Assembly: GCF_900112425.1 (NCBI RefSeq)
Contig: NZ_FOLP01000022.1
Span: 37,070-101,069 of the forward strand
Origin: Variovorax sp. OK212
Lineage (GTDB): Bacteria; Pseudomonadota; Gammaproteobacteria; Burkholderiales; Burkholderiaceae_C
Reading direction: 5' to 3'
DNA: 64,000 nucleotides
Part shown: piece by piece, positions 51,582-60,879 of the stretch
Layout of the letters: each line of letters begins with the position of its first letter
How positions within the stretch are numbered: position 1 is the first letter of the stretch
Notes under the pieces: generated by a model
What the model saw: the letters and a program-made list of their open reading frames with translations, nothing else
Database searches by the model: none
Told to the model about the DNA's origin: nothing
Program-made: the position numbers and the translations under genes

Positions 51582-53260
51582 CAATCGCTCAAGTGGCGCA
51601 CGGCGCGCCATGCGAACGTCATGCCCGGCCCGAGGGTCGCTCCTGGACCCGGGTAGGCGCCCCGCATCATCGAAGCCATGTCGTTCCCGCAGGCATAGAC
51701 GCCCGGAATCGATTGTCCTTCAGCGTCCAGGACGCGCGCGTCGGAATCCGTCCGCAGGCCCACGCTCGTTCCGAGGTCCGCCACGTGAATCTCGACTGCG
51801 CACAGCGAACGCGGGTCTAGAGGGCGCAAACACCGATTCGGTGTGCTCGTCGGATCGCCATTGTGTTGATTGAGCACCGACTCGCCGCGATGGAAATCCA
51901 CATCCACTCCGCCAGCAGCAAGTTCGTTGTACCTGGTCAGCGTGCGCTCGAGCGCAGCGGGCTCGAGCCGAAGGCGTTGTGCGAGTTGGCGGGGCGATCC
52001 AGCTCTCGTGAGATAGCCCGCCTGCGTGAGGCGCCGCAACGACCTCCGGCCTGGATGCGCCAAGCCAAGGCCATGGCGTTCGACGAATGCAGCATCGGTG
52101 ATCAAGAAGAAGCGCTCGCTGCCCGTGCGGCGGTGCGATTCGAGCATACCCTCGCAAAAGTGGTGATACGAGTCCGCCTCGTTGGCGAATCGGTTGCCGG
52201 TCGCGTCCACCGCGAGAAGACCCGGCTTGGCCCGATCCATGACGATGTGCGGAAAGGTCGCGACGCTACCGTCCGCTCGCTTCATGGTCGAGACCGGCAT
52301 CCAGAACGCGGGCGGCATGTGGTCGCCGTCCATAGTGCTCCCCAGCGACAGCCCCAGCTGAATGCCTCCGCCAGTCCCGCCGGCGTGCGCAACGCTATGC
52401 GCGCGGGAGATGGTCGGCAACCAGCGCTGCCGCATCGCCGGGTTGCCCGAAAACCCACCGGTCGCCAGCACCACGGCCTTTCGGGTCCGCACCTGCCGCT
52501 CCCCTTGCGCGCCGGAAAGCATGCAGCCGAATCCCGACGCCGTCCGCGCCACTTGGGTGACCCTTGTATCGAAAGCGATCTCGACATCCGAATGCAAAAG
52601 GCTGTAGAGAAGCTGCGCGACAAGCGCATTGCCCATGACGAGCCGCGTTCCCCGGGCACGGGTGAGCCGGTCTCTCGCGTATCGGGCGACCAGTCGTGCC
52701 GCCTGCAGGAAGGCTCGCGGCTCGCGCAGTGCGCTCAGCAGGATCGGAATGTCGGTCTTGGAAACCATCATCCCGCCCAAGACCATGAATTCCGGCAGTG
52801 GCGGACGTACACGCGAAAAACTACGACCGAGGCGCCGCCCGTCGAACGGCTCGGGAGCGAATGCCCGACCGCCAAGCGCGGCGCCTGGCAGCGCCTGAAG
52901 GTAGTCGGGGTGATGGGGCACCGCTTCGAGGCGCACCTGCGTCCGCTCGCGAAGGAATCGCAGAAGCTCAGGCCCTGACTCAAGGAGCGCGTCGATCTTG
53001 GCGCGGTCGGCGTCCGCCCCGATGCATGCCTGCAGGTACGTGCTTGCCGCTTGGTGGCAGCCGGCGATGTCGTTGACGGCTAGCGGGGACGCACAAGGAA
53101 TCCATAGCGTGCCAGCCGATGTCGCGCTCGTGCCGCCCACCTGGGTGGTCGATTCGACCAGCAGAACCTTCAGACCTCGGGCCGAAGCGCACAGCGCGGC
53201 CGTCATGCCAGCCGCACCTGCTCCTACGACGAGGACATCGAAGTCCAGCGCCTGTGGCAT
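51578..53260 (-). CDS. FAD_binding_2 flavoprotein (KstD/fumarate-reductase-like)
   Basis: A 560-residue flavoprotein. FAD loop DVLVVGAGAAGMTAALCASA; C-terminal landmarks YNELAAGGVDVDFHRGES and PGVYACGNDMASMMRGAYPG as in 3-ketosteroid dehydrogenase and flavocytochrome-c-type reductases. No haem motif or signal. These enzymes add or remove hydrogens across C-C bonds of cyclic ketones or unsaturated acids. ATG 53260 overlaps the upstream stop (TGATG); GTG 53263 is an alternative. Second in a four-gene minus-strand operon, likely acting with the neighbouring flavoprotein. Confidence 0.9.
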   Translation of the reverse strand: MPQALDFDVLVVGAGAAGMTAALCASARGLKVLLVESTTQVGGTSATSAGTLWIPCASPLAVNDIAGCHQAASTYLQACIGADADRAKIDALLESGPELLRFLRERTQVRLEAVPHHPDYLQALPGAALGGRAFAPEPFDGRRLGRSFSRVRPPLPEFMVLGGMMVSKTDIPILLSALREPRAFLQAARLVARYARDRLTRARGTRLVMGNALVAQLLYSLLHSDVEIAFDTRVTQVARTASGFGCMLSGAQGERQVRTRKAVVLATGGFSGNPAMRQRWLPTISRAHSVAHAGGTGGGIQLGLSLGSTMDGDHMPPAFWMPVSTMKRADGSVATFPHIVMDRAKPGLLAVDATGNRFANEADSYHHFCEGMLESHRRTGSERFFLITDAAFVERHGLGLAHPGRRSLRRLTQAGYLTRAGSPRQLAQRLRLEPAALERTLTRYNELAAGGVDVDFHRGESVLNQHNGDPTSTPNRCLRPLDPRSLCAVEIHVADLGTSVGLRTDSDARVLDAEGQSIPGVYACGNDMASMMRGAYPGPGATLGPGMTFAWRAVRHLSDC

Positions 53261-54657
53261 CACGCCTCGCTCTGGAGGATGGCGCCCCGCTCCCGCAAAC
53301 GGCGCTGCAGCTCGGGAATGGATGTCTCCCGGACGTCACCTGTCCAGCTTCGATCGGTGGAGCACATCGCGGCCGCCGTGCCCGCAGCCTGTCCCATTGC
53401 CATGCAGGTGCCCATCACGCGCGCCGAGCTTTGCGCCTCGCGCGTGGCGGACAGGCACCGGCCGACAACGAAGAGATTGCGGACATCCTTGGCAATGGCG
53501 ACAGCCAAAGGAAGATCGTAGGACCCCCCTTCCCTGATCGTTTGGCGGCGATGGGAAGATACTGCGAACAGGTCGATTTCGTGGCCGCCCTTGGCGACCA
53601 CATCTTCGCGCTTGCGCGCACCCAGGACGTCATCTTCGTCAAGGACGTAGTCGCCCAAAATCCGACGCGTCTCGCGGACGCCGATCTTGCCCGCGACGCC
53701 CGAGAAGTGTGCGTCCTCGAAGCCTGGAACGCGTTCCTTCAGGAATCGCATCGATTGCTGAATCTGCGCAAAGAAGGTCGGTATGGCCGCGCTGAGGCGG
53801 CGCATATCGGTCGCGTCGACGTTTCCGATCTGCGTGCAGTTGATGCTGACTTCGCGGCGCGCCGTGGAGATAGGCACCACAGCGACGATCGACGTGGGGA
53901 ACATCTCGCCAGCCTCCACCGCCCGCTGCAGGATGCCGCGCTCGCCAAGGAGCACCACCTTGGGCTGGCCCTGTTTCCAAAGCGCCTCGGCACATTGTTC
54001 GCGCGACATGCCCAGGCCCGGAAATTCCGCAAGTCCGTAGTCTTCGGGGTGGCTCCTCACGTTCCCGAGCAACCGCGGCGTGTGCACGCCAGTCATGCGG
54101 AAGATCAGCGATGGTGGCTGAAAGAAGCGTCCGTCCTTGCCCAATTCGGTCTTGCCGCCAGAAGCATCCACGAGATCGGCGTCTCCGCTGGCGTCGATGA
54201 CGACCTTGGCGCGCACCAAGTGGCGGCCGGACTTGTTCTGGACAAATACTCCGCGCACCTGTCCGTCAACGGAAAGAACTCCCGTGGCGAGCGTGTAAAG
54301 CATCAGCTCGACGCCCGCCTTGTTGAGCAGACCCACGACAGCGAACTTCATCAGTTCAGGGTCGAAACACACGAGATGCAGCGATCGATAGTCGAAGACG
54401 GGACCGATGTAGCCGCCGAGCGTCTCGACCTCGCGCAACAGGTCGCGAGCCACGCCGCCGACGATCCATTCTCCGCGCGTCGAGATCATGCCCAGCATCG
54501 AAATGCCGCTGACAAGTTCTCCGCCCACCATGGGCGAAGCTTCGACGAGCAGTGTCTTCGCGCCGTTGCGTGCTGCGCTGACCGCAGCGGCAACGCCCGC
54601 GCTGCCTCCGCCCACGACCAGCACGTCGCATTCGATTTCATCAGTGATGTCCAGCAT
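53260..54657 (-). CDS. FAD-dependent oxidoreductase (FAD_oxidored family)
   Basis: A 465-residue flavoprotein, a paralogue of the one at 27.4 kb. FAD loop CDVLVVGGGSAGVAAAVSAARNG, internal VVIDASGDADLVDASGG and C-terminal NLFVVGRCLSATREAQSSARV all match. Start MLDITDEIEC (54657) is chosen because the longer frame adds 76 residues that overlap the upstream Bug gene. It follows that gene by eight bases. Confidence 0.91.
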   Translation of the reverse strand: MLDITDEIECDVLVVGGGSAGVAAAVSAARNGAKTLLVEASPMVGGELVSGISMLGMISTRGEWIVGGVARDLLREVETLGGYIGPVFDYRSLHLVCFDPELMKFAVVGLLNKAGVELMLYTLATGVLSVDGQVRGVFVQNKSGRHLVRAKVVIDASGDADLVDASGGKTELGKDGRFFQPPSLIFRMTGVHTPRLLGNVRSHPEDYGLAEFPGLGMSREQCAEALWKQGQPKVVLLGERGILQRAVEAGEMFPTSIVAVVPISTARREVSINCTQIGNVDATDMRRLSAAIPTFFAQIQQSMRFLKERVPGFEDAHFSGVAGKIGVRETRRILGDYVLDEDDVLGARKREDVVAKGGHEIDLFAVSSHRRQTIREGGSYDLPLAVAIAKDVRNLFVVGRCLSATREAQSSARVMGTCMAMGQAAGTAAAMCSTDRSWTGDVRETSIPELQRRLRERGAILQSEA

Positions 54658-54665
54658 GGTAAAGC

Positions 54666-55673
54666 TCAAGTAGTGATTTTTTTGGTGATGACGATGTCGC
54701 CCCAGCGCTTCACCTCGGAACGCAGCAGGGTCATGAACTCTTCTCGCGAGCCGGCAATGGGAGTCGATCCCAATGCTGCAAAGCGAGCGGTGACCGCCGG
54801 ATCTGCGAGCGCCTTGTCGAGCGAGGCATTGAGCTTGTCCAAAACTGCGGCTGGCGTGCCCGCTGGCGCAAGCAGCCCATACCATCCCTGGGCATCGAGT
54901 CCGGGCATCGTTGCCTCGGCGAGCGTAGGCACGTTCGGCAACTGAGGCGAACGGCGTCGGCTGCTGACCGCGAGCGCACGCAGCTTGCCACCCTGCACCT
55001 GCGGGAGTGCCGTCTGAACCAGATCCATGACGAACTCGATCTGGCCGCCGAGTAGGTCGACAATGGCTGGACCGGTGCCACGGTATGGCACGTGCGTGAA
55101 ACTCGCGCCCGTACTGGATGCCACCAACTCCGGCAGAAGATGCGTCAGTGTGCCGGCGCCGCCTGAGCCGTAGGGCACGGGCTTGGACCTGGCCGCCGTG
55201 ATGACGTCGGCGAACGTCTTGTAGGGAGAGTCCGCGCGCACGACCACGACGAGCGGAGTCTGCGCAACGCCGCCGACCGCGGCGAAGTCTTCAACTGCGT
55301 CGAAGGGTAGCGGCTTCATCATCGTGGCATTGACCGCGTGCCCGTTGGATGCCATCAACAATGTGTAGCCGTCCTTGCGTGCCTTCGCGACCAATGCTGC
55401 GGCGATCGTGCCGCCGGCACCGGCACGGTTGTCCACCACAACGCTCTGCTTGAGCTGCTTCGTGAGCAGGGATGCGGTGATGCGGGCAAGCGTGTCGGCA
55501 ATGCCACCGGCGGCGAATCCTACGACGATGGTCACAGGCCGGGCGGGAAAAGCTGGCTGCGCGTGGGCCAGCGGGGCTAGGCTTGCGAGGCCCATCGCGC
55601 CGAGAAACTGCCGCCTGCGCACAAGCCATTCGGGCAGATGGGCGCTGGGAAGCCGAGGGTCTGTGGTTTCCAT
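54666..55673 (-). CDS. Bug-family periplasmic binding protein (TctC-like)
   Basis: A 335-residue receptor with a twin-arginine-like signal (VRRRQFLGAMGLASLAPLAHA). Family strings are FPARPVTIVVGFAAGGIADT, ARKDGYTLLMASNGHAVN and VPTLAEATMPGLDAQGWYGL, then APAGTPAAVLDKLNASL. GGAG lies seven bases before ATG 55673. Located between the AroE-like gene and two flavoproteins; it presumably captures the pathway substrate. No membrane partner genes are nearby. Confidence 0.94.
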   Translation of the reverse strand: METTDPRLPSAHLPEWLVRRRQFLGAMGLASLAPLAHAQPAFPARPVTIVVGFAAGGIADTLARITASLLTKQLKQSVVVDNRAGAGGTIAAALVAKARKDGYTLLMASNGHAVNATMMKPLPFDAVEDFAAVGGVAQTPLVVVVRADSPYKTFADVITAARSKPVPYGSGGAGTLTHLLPELVASSTGASFTHVPYRGTGPAIVDLLGGQIEFVMDLVQTALPQVQGGKLRALAVSSRRRSPQLPNVPTLAEATMPGLDAQGWYGLLAPAGTPAAVLDKLNASLDKALADPAVTARFAALGSTPIAGSREEFMTLLRSEVKRWGDIVITKKITT

Positions 55674-55714
55674 TGAATGTCTCCGGTAAGTTCGAATGGC
55701 GGGGAGCCGCTGCG

Positions 55715-56536
55715 TCAGCGGAAGAAATCGAGCAGCCGCTGCAGCTGCCCGTCTAATACCTGTTTGCCCGGGTGGATCTCGCAACCCAGCTCGCGCGCGG
55801 CATGAAGAAGTGGTGTGAGTTCCGGGCTCATGACAACCTCGGCAACAACGTGGAATCCGCGCAGCAGGTCCGGGTCAATAGGTGAACGCGGGTCACCGGC
55901 CATTCCGACTGGCGTCGCATTGACGATAAGCCGGAAATCGGCCGCCGATGTCACGCTTCCCGCATCGAAGCGCGTTCCCGCCGGGCCGTGTTCGGCAAGG
56001 CGTAACGCGAGCTGTTGCGCGCGCCAGCCATCGACGTCGACGACGGACACACGCGCAGCACCTTCCTGCGCGAGTGCAAGTGCAATGGCTGAGCCGACCC
56101 CGCCGGCGCCGATCACGAGTGCCGAGCACCCCTTCGTCGCAAACCCACGTCCGGCAAGCCCCGACACAAAACCATAGCCGTCGAAAAGATCGCCGAACGC
56201 CTTACCGTCGCGAAACCGAACGGCATTCACGGCGCCCGCCACGCGTGCGGCCACCGAGAGTTCGTCCATCCAGTCGACCAAGGCGATCTTGTGCGGGACC
56301 GTGGCGATCCAGCCGCGCAAATTCCCGAGTCGCCGCGCTCCCTCGAAGACTGTCCGCAGATCCTCGCTGGATACCGGTGCCGGCAGGACGAGAAGGTTCT
56401 CGCCCGCCGCAAGGTAATGCGGATTCATGGCTTGGGGCGCCTTCACCTGCTCGATCGGGTCGCCGACGATCCAGACGAACTGGGTCGCGGCATTTATGAG
56501 CGACACCTTGCTTGAAGGGTTTTGATCGTTCTCCAT
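55715..56536 (-). CDS. Shikimate dehydrogenase-family oxidoreductase (AroE-like)
   Basis: A 273-residue AroE-superfamily protein. The catalytic lysine is in ATVPHK (Lys83), and the Rossmann loop is ALVIGAGGVGSAIALALAQEG. The substrate-binding serines usually found in 'NPIxHSxSP' are replaced (GDPIEQVKAP), and the 'NTDxxG' string reads LFDGYG with Asp119 kept. So it is probably a quinate/shikimate-like catabolic dehydrogenase or a different hydroxyacid enzyme rather than biosynthetic AroE. First gene of the minus-strand operon. Confidence 0.87.
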   Translation of the reverse strand: MENDQNPSSKVSLINAATQFVWIVGDPIEQVKAPQAMNPHYLAAGENLLVLPAPVSSEDLRTVFEGARRLGNLRGWIATVPHKIALVDWMDELSVAARVAGAVNAVRFRDGKAFGDLFDGYGFVSGLAGRGFATKGCSALVIGAGGVGSAIALALAQEGAARVSVVDVDGWRAQQLALRLAEHGPAGTRFDAGSVTSAADFRLIVNATPVGMAGDPRSPIDPDLLRGFHVVAEVVMSPELTPLLHAARELGCEIHPGKQVLDGQLQRLLDFFR

Positions 56537-56537
56537 T

Positions 56538-56581
56538 CATCGATGGTATCCTAATCATCGATGATTTGACAACAATCGATT
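56538..56581. promoter_or_regulatory. Three ATCGAT palindromes with 18-bp spacing
   Basis: CATCGATG (56538-56545), AATCATCGATGATT (56553-56566, a perfect 14-bp palindrome) and AATCGATT (56574-56581) share the core ATCGAT. Their centres are 56541.5, 56559.5 and 56577.5, exactly 18 bp apart. They fill the divergent promoter between the AroE-like and alpha/beta hydrolase genes. The first nearly touches the aroE-like start codon. Confidence 0.6.
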
Positions 56582-56643
56582 ATCTTGCGAACACTCTGAT
56601 CACGCGAAATTGCGTCACTTCATCCCACCGAGGAGATCACGAT

Positions 56644-57432
56644 ATGAAGCGAAGAACCCTTCTAGGCACGGCTGCGGCCAGCGCGCTGACTGCACGTGCG
56701 AACGGCTCGCACACTGCTCAGGCCAAGCCGACACTCTTACTCGTGCACGGTGCCTGGCACGGGGCTTGGTGTTGGGAACGCGTTGCGCTCTTGCTTGGCA
56801 ATGCCGGATATCGCAGCGCGGCGGTCACGCTGCCGGGCATGGGCGAGCGACGCTCGGAGTTGTCTACGGCCATTGATCTGGATTGCCACATCGACGCTGT
56901 TTCCAAGGCGGGGCGCGCCATCGAAGGGCAGATCGTTCTTGTCGGTCACAGCTATGCGGGATTTGTAATCACCGGCGCCGCAGACCGCCTCGCTGCTTCT
57001 GGCAAGCTTCGCTCGCTGATCTACGTGGATGCATTCGTACCGTCCGAAGGCGAGAAGGCTTCCGACTACATGCCAGAGGACGCTCGCACAAAGCTCGCCG
57101 CCACGCTCGCGATGGGTGACCCCGCTTATCCGCCGTTACACGCGGAGTTCTTCGGCCTCGAACAACCCGAAGACGTTGCGTGGGTGCAGGCCAGACTCAC
57201 CGCGCAACCGGCAGCGACCTATTTCCAACCCATTCGCCTCGACAACAAATTGGGAGTAAGCATCAGGCGTAGCTACGTGGCGTGTCAGTCGCCCCGCCTC
57301 CCCGTCTTTGATTCGACTAAGGCACGGATACGCGCCGACGCCTCGTGGATCTACCAGGAATTGCAGACGGGACACGATGCCATGATTACGTCACCCGATC
57401 CCTTAACCAAGTTGCTCATTCAGTTTGCTTGA
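56644..57432 (+). CDS. Exported alpha/beta-hydrolase (esterase-like)
   Basis: A 262-residue alpha/beta-hydrolase of the salicylate-esterase/EstC-like group. It opens MKRRTLLGTAAASALTARA, a twin-arginine-type export signal. Oxyanion region LLLVHGAWHGAWCWERV, nucleophile Ser103 in GHSYAG, and a late histidine in TGHDAM. GAGGAG precedes ATG 56644. Divergent from the AroE-like operon, so it may release the carboxylate taken up through the Bug protein by cleaving an ester or lactone in the periplasm. Confidence 0.9.
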   Translation: MKRRTLLGTAAASALTARANGSHTAQAKPTLLLVHGAWHGAWCWERVALLLGNAGYRSAAVTLPGMGERRSELSTAIDLDCHIDAVSKAGRAIEGQIVLVGHSYAGFVITGAADRLAASGKLRSLIYVDAFVPSEGEKASDYMPEDARTKLAATLAMGDPAYPPLHAEFFGLEQPEDVAWVQARLTAQPAATYFQPIRLDNKLGVSIRRSYVACQSPRLPVFDSTKARIRADASWIYQELQTGHDAMITSPDPLTKLLIQFA

Positions 57433-57770
57433 GTTGAAGGTCTAGGTAGTTCGAATGAGGCACTTGGCGAAATGCAGCGCCAGGCGGGAAAGCGTTGGAG
57501 GCTGTCCGGTGTCGAATCACCGAAAGCATCTGTGAGCGCGACACGGCTCCAGTCGCGCTCGACGCTCAAGCTGTGTCGGCCGCACGCGTACTTGTACTTG
57601 TCGTCTCAGTCTCCATTCCAATCGGCTGGAGGACCCGGCCTCCCTGCCGCCACCCCCAGCACCGGCGCCAGCGATCGCTCCAGAGAGGATCCGTCTTGAG
57701 TTCAAGCGTAGTGCAATCTGCGTAAGCGTGACGTGGCTGATCTCGGTCGCTGCCGACGGCGCGGCGTGGC
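57433..57770. other. Gap before the IS66 remnant
   Basis: 338 bp with no gene I can support. It probably contains debris of the left part of the IS66 element, but no segment is recognisable. Confidence 0.4.
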
Positions 57771-58389
57771 TTGATGAGATGCTGCGTTGATCCGCATCGA
57801 CGCGCTGCGGCTATGCACGAAGCCCATGAAGCGCGTGGGGAGGACATCAGCGAACGGCTGGACATCATTCCGGCCGGGTTTCTCCATGCACCGCCATATC
57901 TACGGCAAGTGGGCCTGCCGCCGCTGCGAGTGCCTGATGCAGGAAGCGGCCTCGCCACAGATCATCGACGGCCGCATGCCCGCCACGGGCTTGGCGGTGC
58001 ACACGATGATCAGCCGCTTCGTGGACCGCGTTCCGTATTACCGTCAGGAGGCCATCCACGCGCGCTCGGGCGTGCACGCGCCGCGCTCGACGCTGGCCGA
58101 GTTGGTCCGGTGGCGGTGGCGCGTGGCACTGGAGCCGCTGTTCGTGGCGCAAAAGCGCTTCGTGCTCTCGGCGAGGGTGCTGCATGCCGACGAGACGCCG
58201 GCGGCCATGCCGGACCCCGGCGCGGGCAAGACCAAGCGAGCCTACGTGTGGGCCTATGCGCGCAGTGCCTTCGATGCGGTACCGGGTGTGGTCTACGACT
58301 TCTGCCTTGGGCGAGGGTCGCAGTACCGCATCGCGTTCCTCGGCGCGGATGATGACCAGACTGCCCACACATCTGAACAGTCGCATTGA
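57771..58389 (+). pseudogene. IS66-family transposase fragment
   Basis: The first frame gives EDISERLDIIPAGF; after a shift near 57885, another frame gives HIYGKWACRRCECLMQEA, GLAVHTMISRFVDRVPYYRQ, LHADETPAAMPDP and KRAYVWAYARSAFDAVPGVV. These are consecutive parts of the IS66 transposase core. Both ends of the protein are missing, and the tail (after about 58350) is unrelated. A dead remnant. Confidence 0.85.
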
Positions 58390-58530
58390 CGACTCTTGCC
58401 ACATTGCTGGCAACCCATGGTCTAACAGCCTTCGCCTCTCTGCCTGGGACTCTCAAGAAACGATTTCGATGCTAGGTCGACGGGTCGCAACTGAGCGCTC
58501 TGCCTATGAGCGCAGTGTTCTCGGAAGCCC

Positions 58531-59037
58531 CTATCCGAACCAAGGAACTGCATCGAATCGAGGACAGATCGCACCAATCTCGCTGCGCCGAATGACCAAT
58601 TCGACTGCCGGTTCGAGTTCATCTTCGTACGAGGAAGCGAACTGTCGCAGCGTTACGTGGTATACGCCCGACGGCGTGGGCAATCGGACATGATGAGCGG
58701 CATACGGCGCTGTATCGCTGAACTGCGCCGCCATTGTCAACTGGGTGTAGTCAGTCAACCAGAGCCCGCCCTCGCCAACCCGAATCAGCCCTGATACCTC
58801 TCGCCGTGCAGCGGCCGTCGACGGGGTGTCAGAAATCCGAAGGGACGCATCGGCCAAATCAGGGCTTGGATAGACCGCGAACAGCGCCCCAGTGTTCATC
58901 TGCTCCACGAAAGTGGCGAGCACCTGATCGAGTGTCCAATCTTCGCTCACGTATCCCGAATATGTATCAGGACACACCAGCGCGACAAAGCCGTCCTCGT
59001 CCACCACGGCATGCAATTCAAACTTGGCTTCACTCAC
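58531..59037 (-). CDS. Unknown 168-residue acidic protein
   Basis: I do not recognise this protein. It starts at GTG (MSEAKFELHAVVDEDGFVAL) with GGAG seven bases upstream. It is rich in acidic residues, has no signal or membrane span and ends CPRFDAVPWFG. The overall look (small, acidic, soluble, lying alone among IS elements) is like bacterial immunity or antitoxin-type proteins, but no toxin gene adjoins it. Carried or stranded between IS66 and IS701 sequences. Confidence 0.65.
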   Translation of the reverse strand: MSEAKFELHAVVDEDGFVALVCPDTYSGYVSEDWTLDQVLATFVEQMNTGALFAVYPSPDLADASLRISDTPSTAAARREVSGLIRVGEGGLWLTDYTQLTMAAQFSDTAPYAAHHVRLPTPSGVYHVTLRQFASSYEDELEPAVELVIRRSEIGAICPRFDAVPWFG

Positions 59038-59402
59038 AGGCGGGCTCCATCACTTAGCGGATTTCCATTATCCACAGGGACGACCGGACCAGGAGCAACC
59101 GAACACTCAAAACGGGTTTACTGCATGCTGCCGGCGATGGGTGGAGCGGAGTTTCGAACGCCCCCGAATGCCTCAAGCGTCAAGATATTGGGTTCGATCC
59201 ACACACCTCACAGGGGGCCAGCAAAGTTAGATCTGCAGCTAACAGTTCATGCCGTCAAAATGGCATTGCCAGCCGCTTACTCTGTCCATGGCCGAGATCG
59301 CGTTGACCATACGCGGAGCCAAGGTCCACGACGCTGCACGCGCGGCTGGCTTCTGAGATCTGAGCGACACGGGCGAGGCCTGCTTCGAAGTGCGGCCCTG
59401 CT
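59038..59402. other. Gap before the IS701 element
   Basis: 365 bp without a supported gene. GGGTTCGATCC near 59193 resembles a tRNA T-loop, but no tRNA can be folded around it. Confidence 0.4.
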
Positions 59403-59406
59403 CTAG

Positions 59407-60875
59407 TCTTACTGTGTCATAAATGAAATAATGTGATCCTCTCGTCTTCGCACCGGAGGATTGATGAATGCAGCCGAGCGCTTCGATAGCTACCTGGAGC
59501 ACCTGAGCGCAGGCTTGGGTCACGCGGACCGGCACGCCGGCCTTCGGGGCTACTGCACGGGCCTGATGCTTCCCCTGTCGCGCAAGAGCGTGGAGCCCAT
59601 GGCCGCGCGAGTGGATCCGACACACGCCAGCGCACGGCACCAGTCACTGCACCACTTCGTGGCCAAGGCCGAGTGGTCCGACACCCAGATGCTGCGTCGC
59701 GTGTGCCAGTGGGTGATGCCCAGGATGGACTTCAGCCAGGGCGGCTGGTGGATCATCGACGACACCGGGTTCCCGAAGAAGGGTCGCCACTCGGTCGGGG
59801 TCACTCGTCAGTACTGCGGGATGCTGGGCAAACAGGACAACTGCCAAGTGGCCGTGAGCATTTCGCTGGCAAGCAAGCAGGGCAGCCTGCCCGTGGCTTG
59901 GCAGCTGTACCTGCCCGAGGACTGGGCGGCAGATGCTGAACGCCGCACCAAGGCTGGCGTTCCCGATGAAGTGCGATTCGCCACGAAGACGCAGATCGCG
60001 CTGCAGCAATTGCGCACGTTGCTGGACGAAGGAGCACCGCGCCACTGCGTGCTGGCCGATGCTGGCTACGGCGTGGACAACGCTTTTCGTCAGGCGCTCA
60101 GCGACATGGGTTTGCTCTATGCGGTAGGTGTCACATCTGCCGTCGTGGTCTGGCCGCCTGGCGTTCAGCCGCTGCCACCTAAGCCTTACAGCGGCATGGG
60201 CCGGCCGCCAGTGATGCCCAGGCGCACGGCAGCTCTACAGCCCATGAGCGTCAAGGCATTGGCTCAGTCGCTGCCAAGCCGAGCGTTCCAGGACATCAGT
60301 TGGCGCGAGGGAACCAATGACACGTTGAACGGCCGCTTTGCGGCCGTGCGGGTGCGCCACGCCGGCGGCAATACGGGCAAGGCACGTCTGCGTCCCGAGT
60401 AATGGCTGCTCATCGAGTGGCCAGCAAGCGACGCTGAGCCGAGCAAGTACTTCTTGTCCACCCTGCCAGAGGACACACCGATCAACGAGTTGGTCGACAT
60501 CGCCCATCAGCGTTGGCGCATCGAGCGTGACCACCAGGATCTGAAGCAGGATTTCGGCCTCGGCCACTACGAGGGCCGAGGATGGCGAGGGTTCCATCAT
60601 CACGCCGCGTTGAGCATCGCGGCCTACGGGTTCCTCATGGCCGAACGCCTCGTTGCCGACAAGTCTGTCGGCGGTAAAAAAAACTTCATCGAACGCCAGG
60701 TGCTTGCCCTTCCCGAGGATTACATCCCCCGCGGAAGTCCTGCGCGCGCAGCGCCACGTGGCGACGTCAATCACGACACTGCGCCATCGACTGAGCTACC
60801 AACTGATCGCTCGTCTCGGGCAGTGTCCCTGCTGCGGAAGGGCAAGCGCAAAACGACTCCTGTGACACAGTAAGA
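59407..60875 (+). mobile_element. IS701-family insertion sequence, inactivated copy
   Basis: Inverted terminal repeats begin TCTTACTGTGTCA on the left and end TGACACAGTAAGA on the right. CTAG flanks both sides (59403-59406 and 60876-60879), agreeing with the 4-bp YTAR duplication of IS701. One transposase reading frame fills the element but is interrupted. A second copy starts at 63906. Confidence 0.87.
59464..60873 (+). pseudogene. IS701-family transposase with a nonsense codon
   Basis: The frame begins MNAAERFDSYLEHLSAGLG and carries DDE-type landmarks WWIIDDTGFPKKG and VLADAGYG. A TAA at 60400-60402 stops it after RLRPE, and the same frame continues WLLIEWP and RIERDHQDLKQDFGLGHYEG, which holds the presumed catalytic glutamate. 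The truncated product of about 312 residues lacks that residue. A further frame change near 60745 probably affects the C-terminus. Confidence 0.88.
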
Positions 60876-60879
60876 CTAG

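Noticed and set aside
53119..54945. A 608-codon plus-strand frame across the two flavoprotein genes
   Set aside because: It lies antisense to genes with clear FAD motifs; its composition (many Arg, His, Ala) is that of a shadow frame.
59185..59215. GGGTTCGATCC as a tRNA T-loop
   Set aside because: No anticodon arm, D-arm or acceptor stem can be paired around it.
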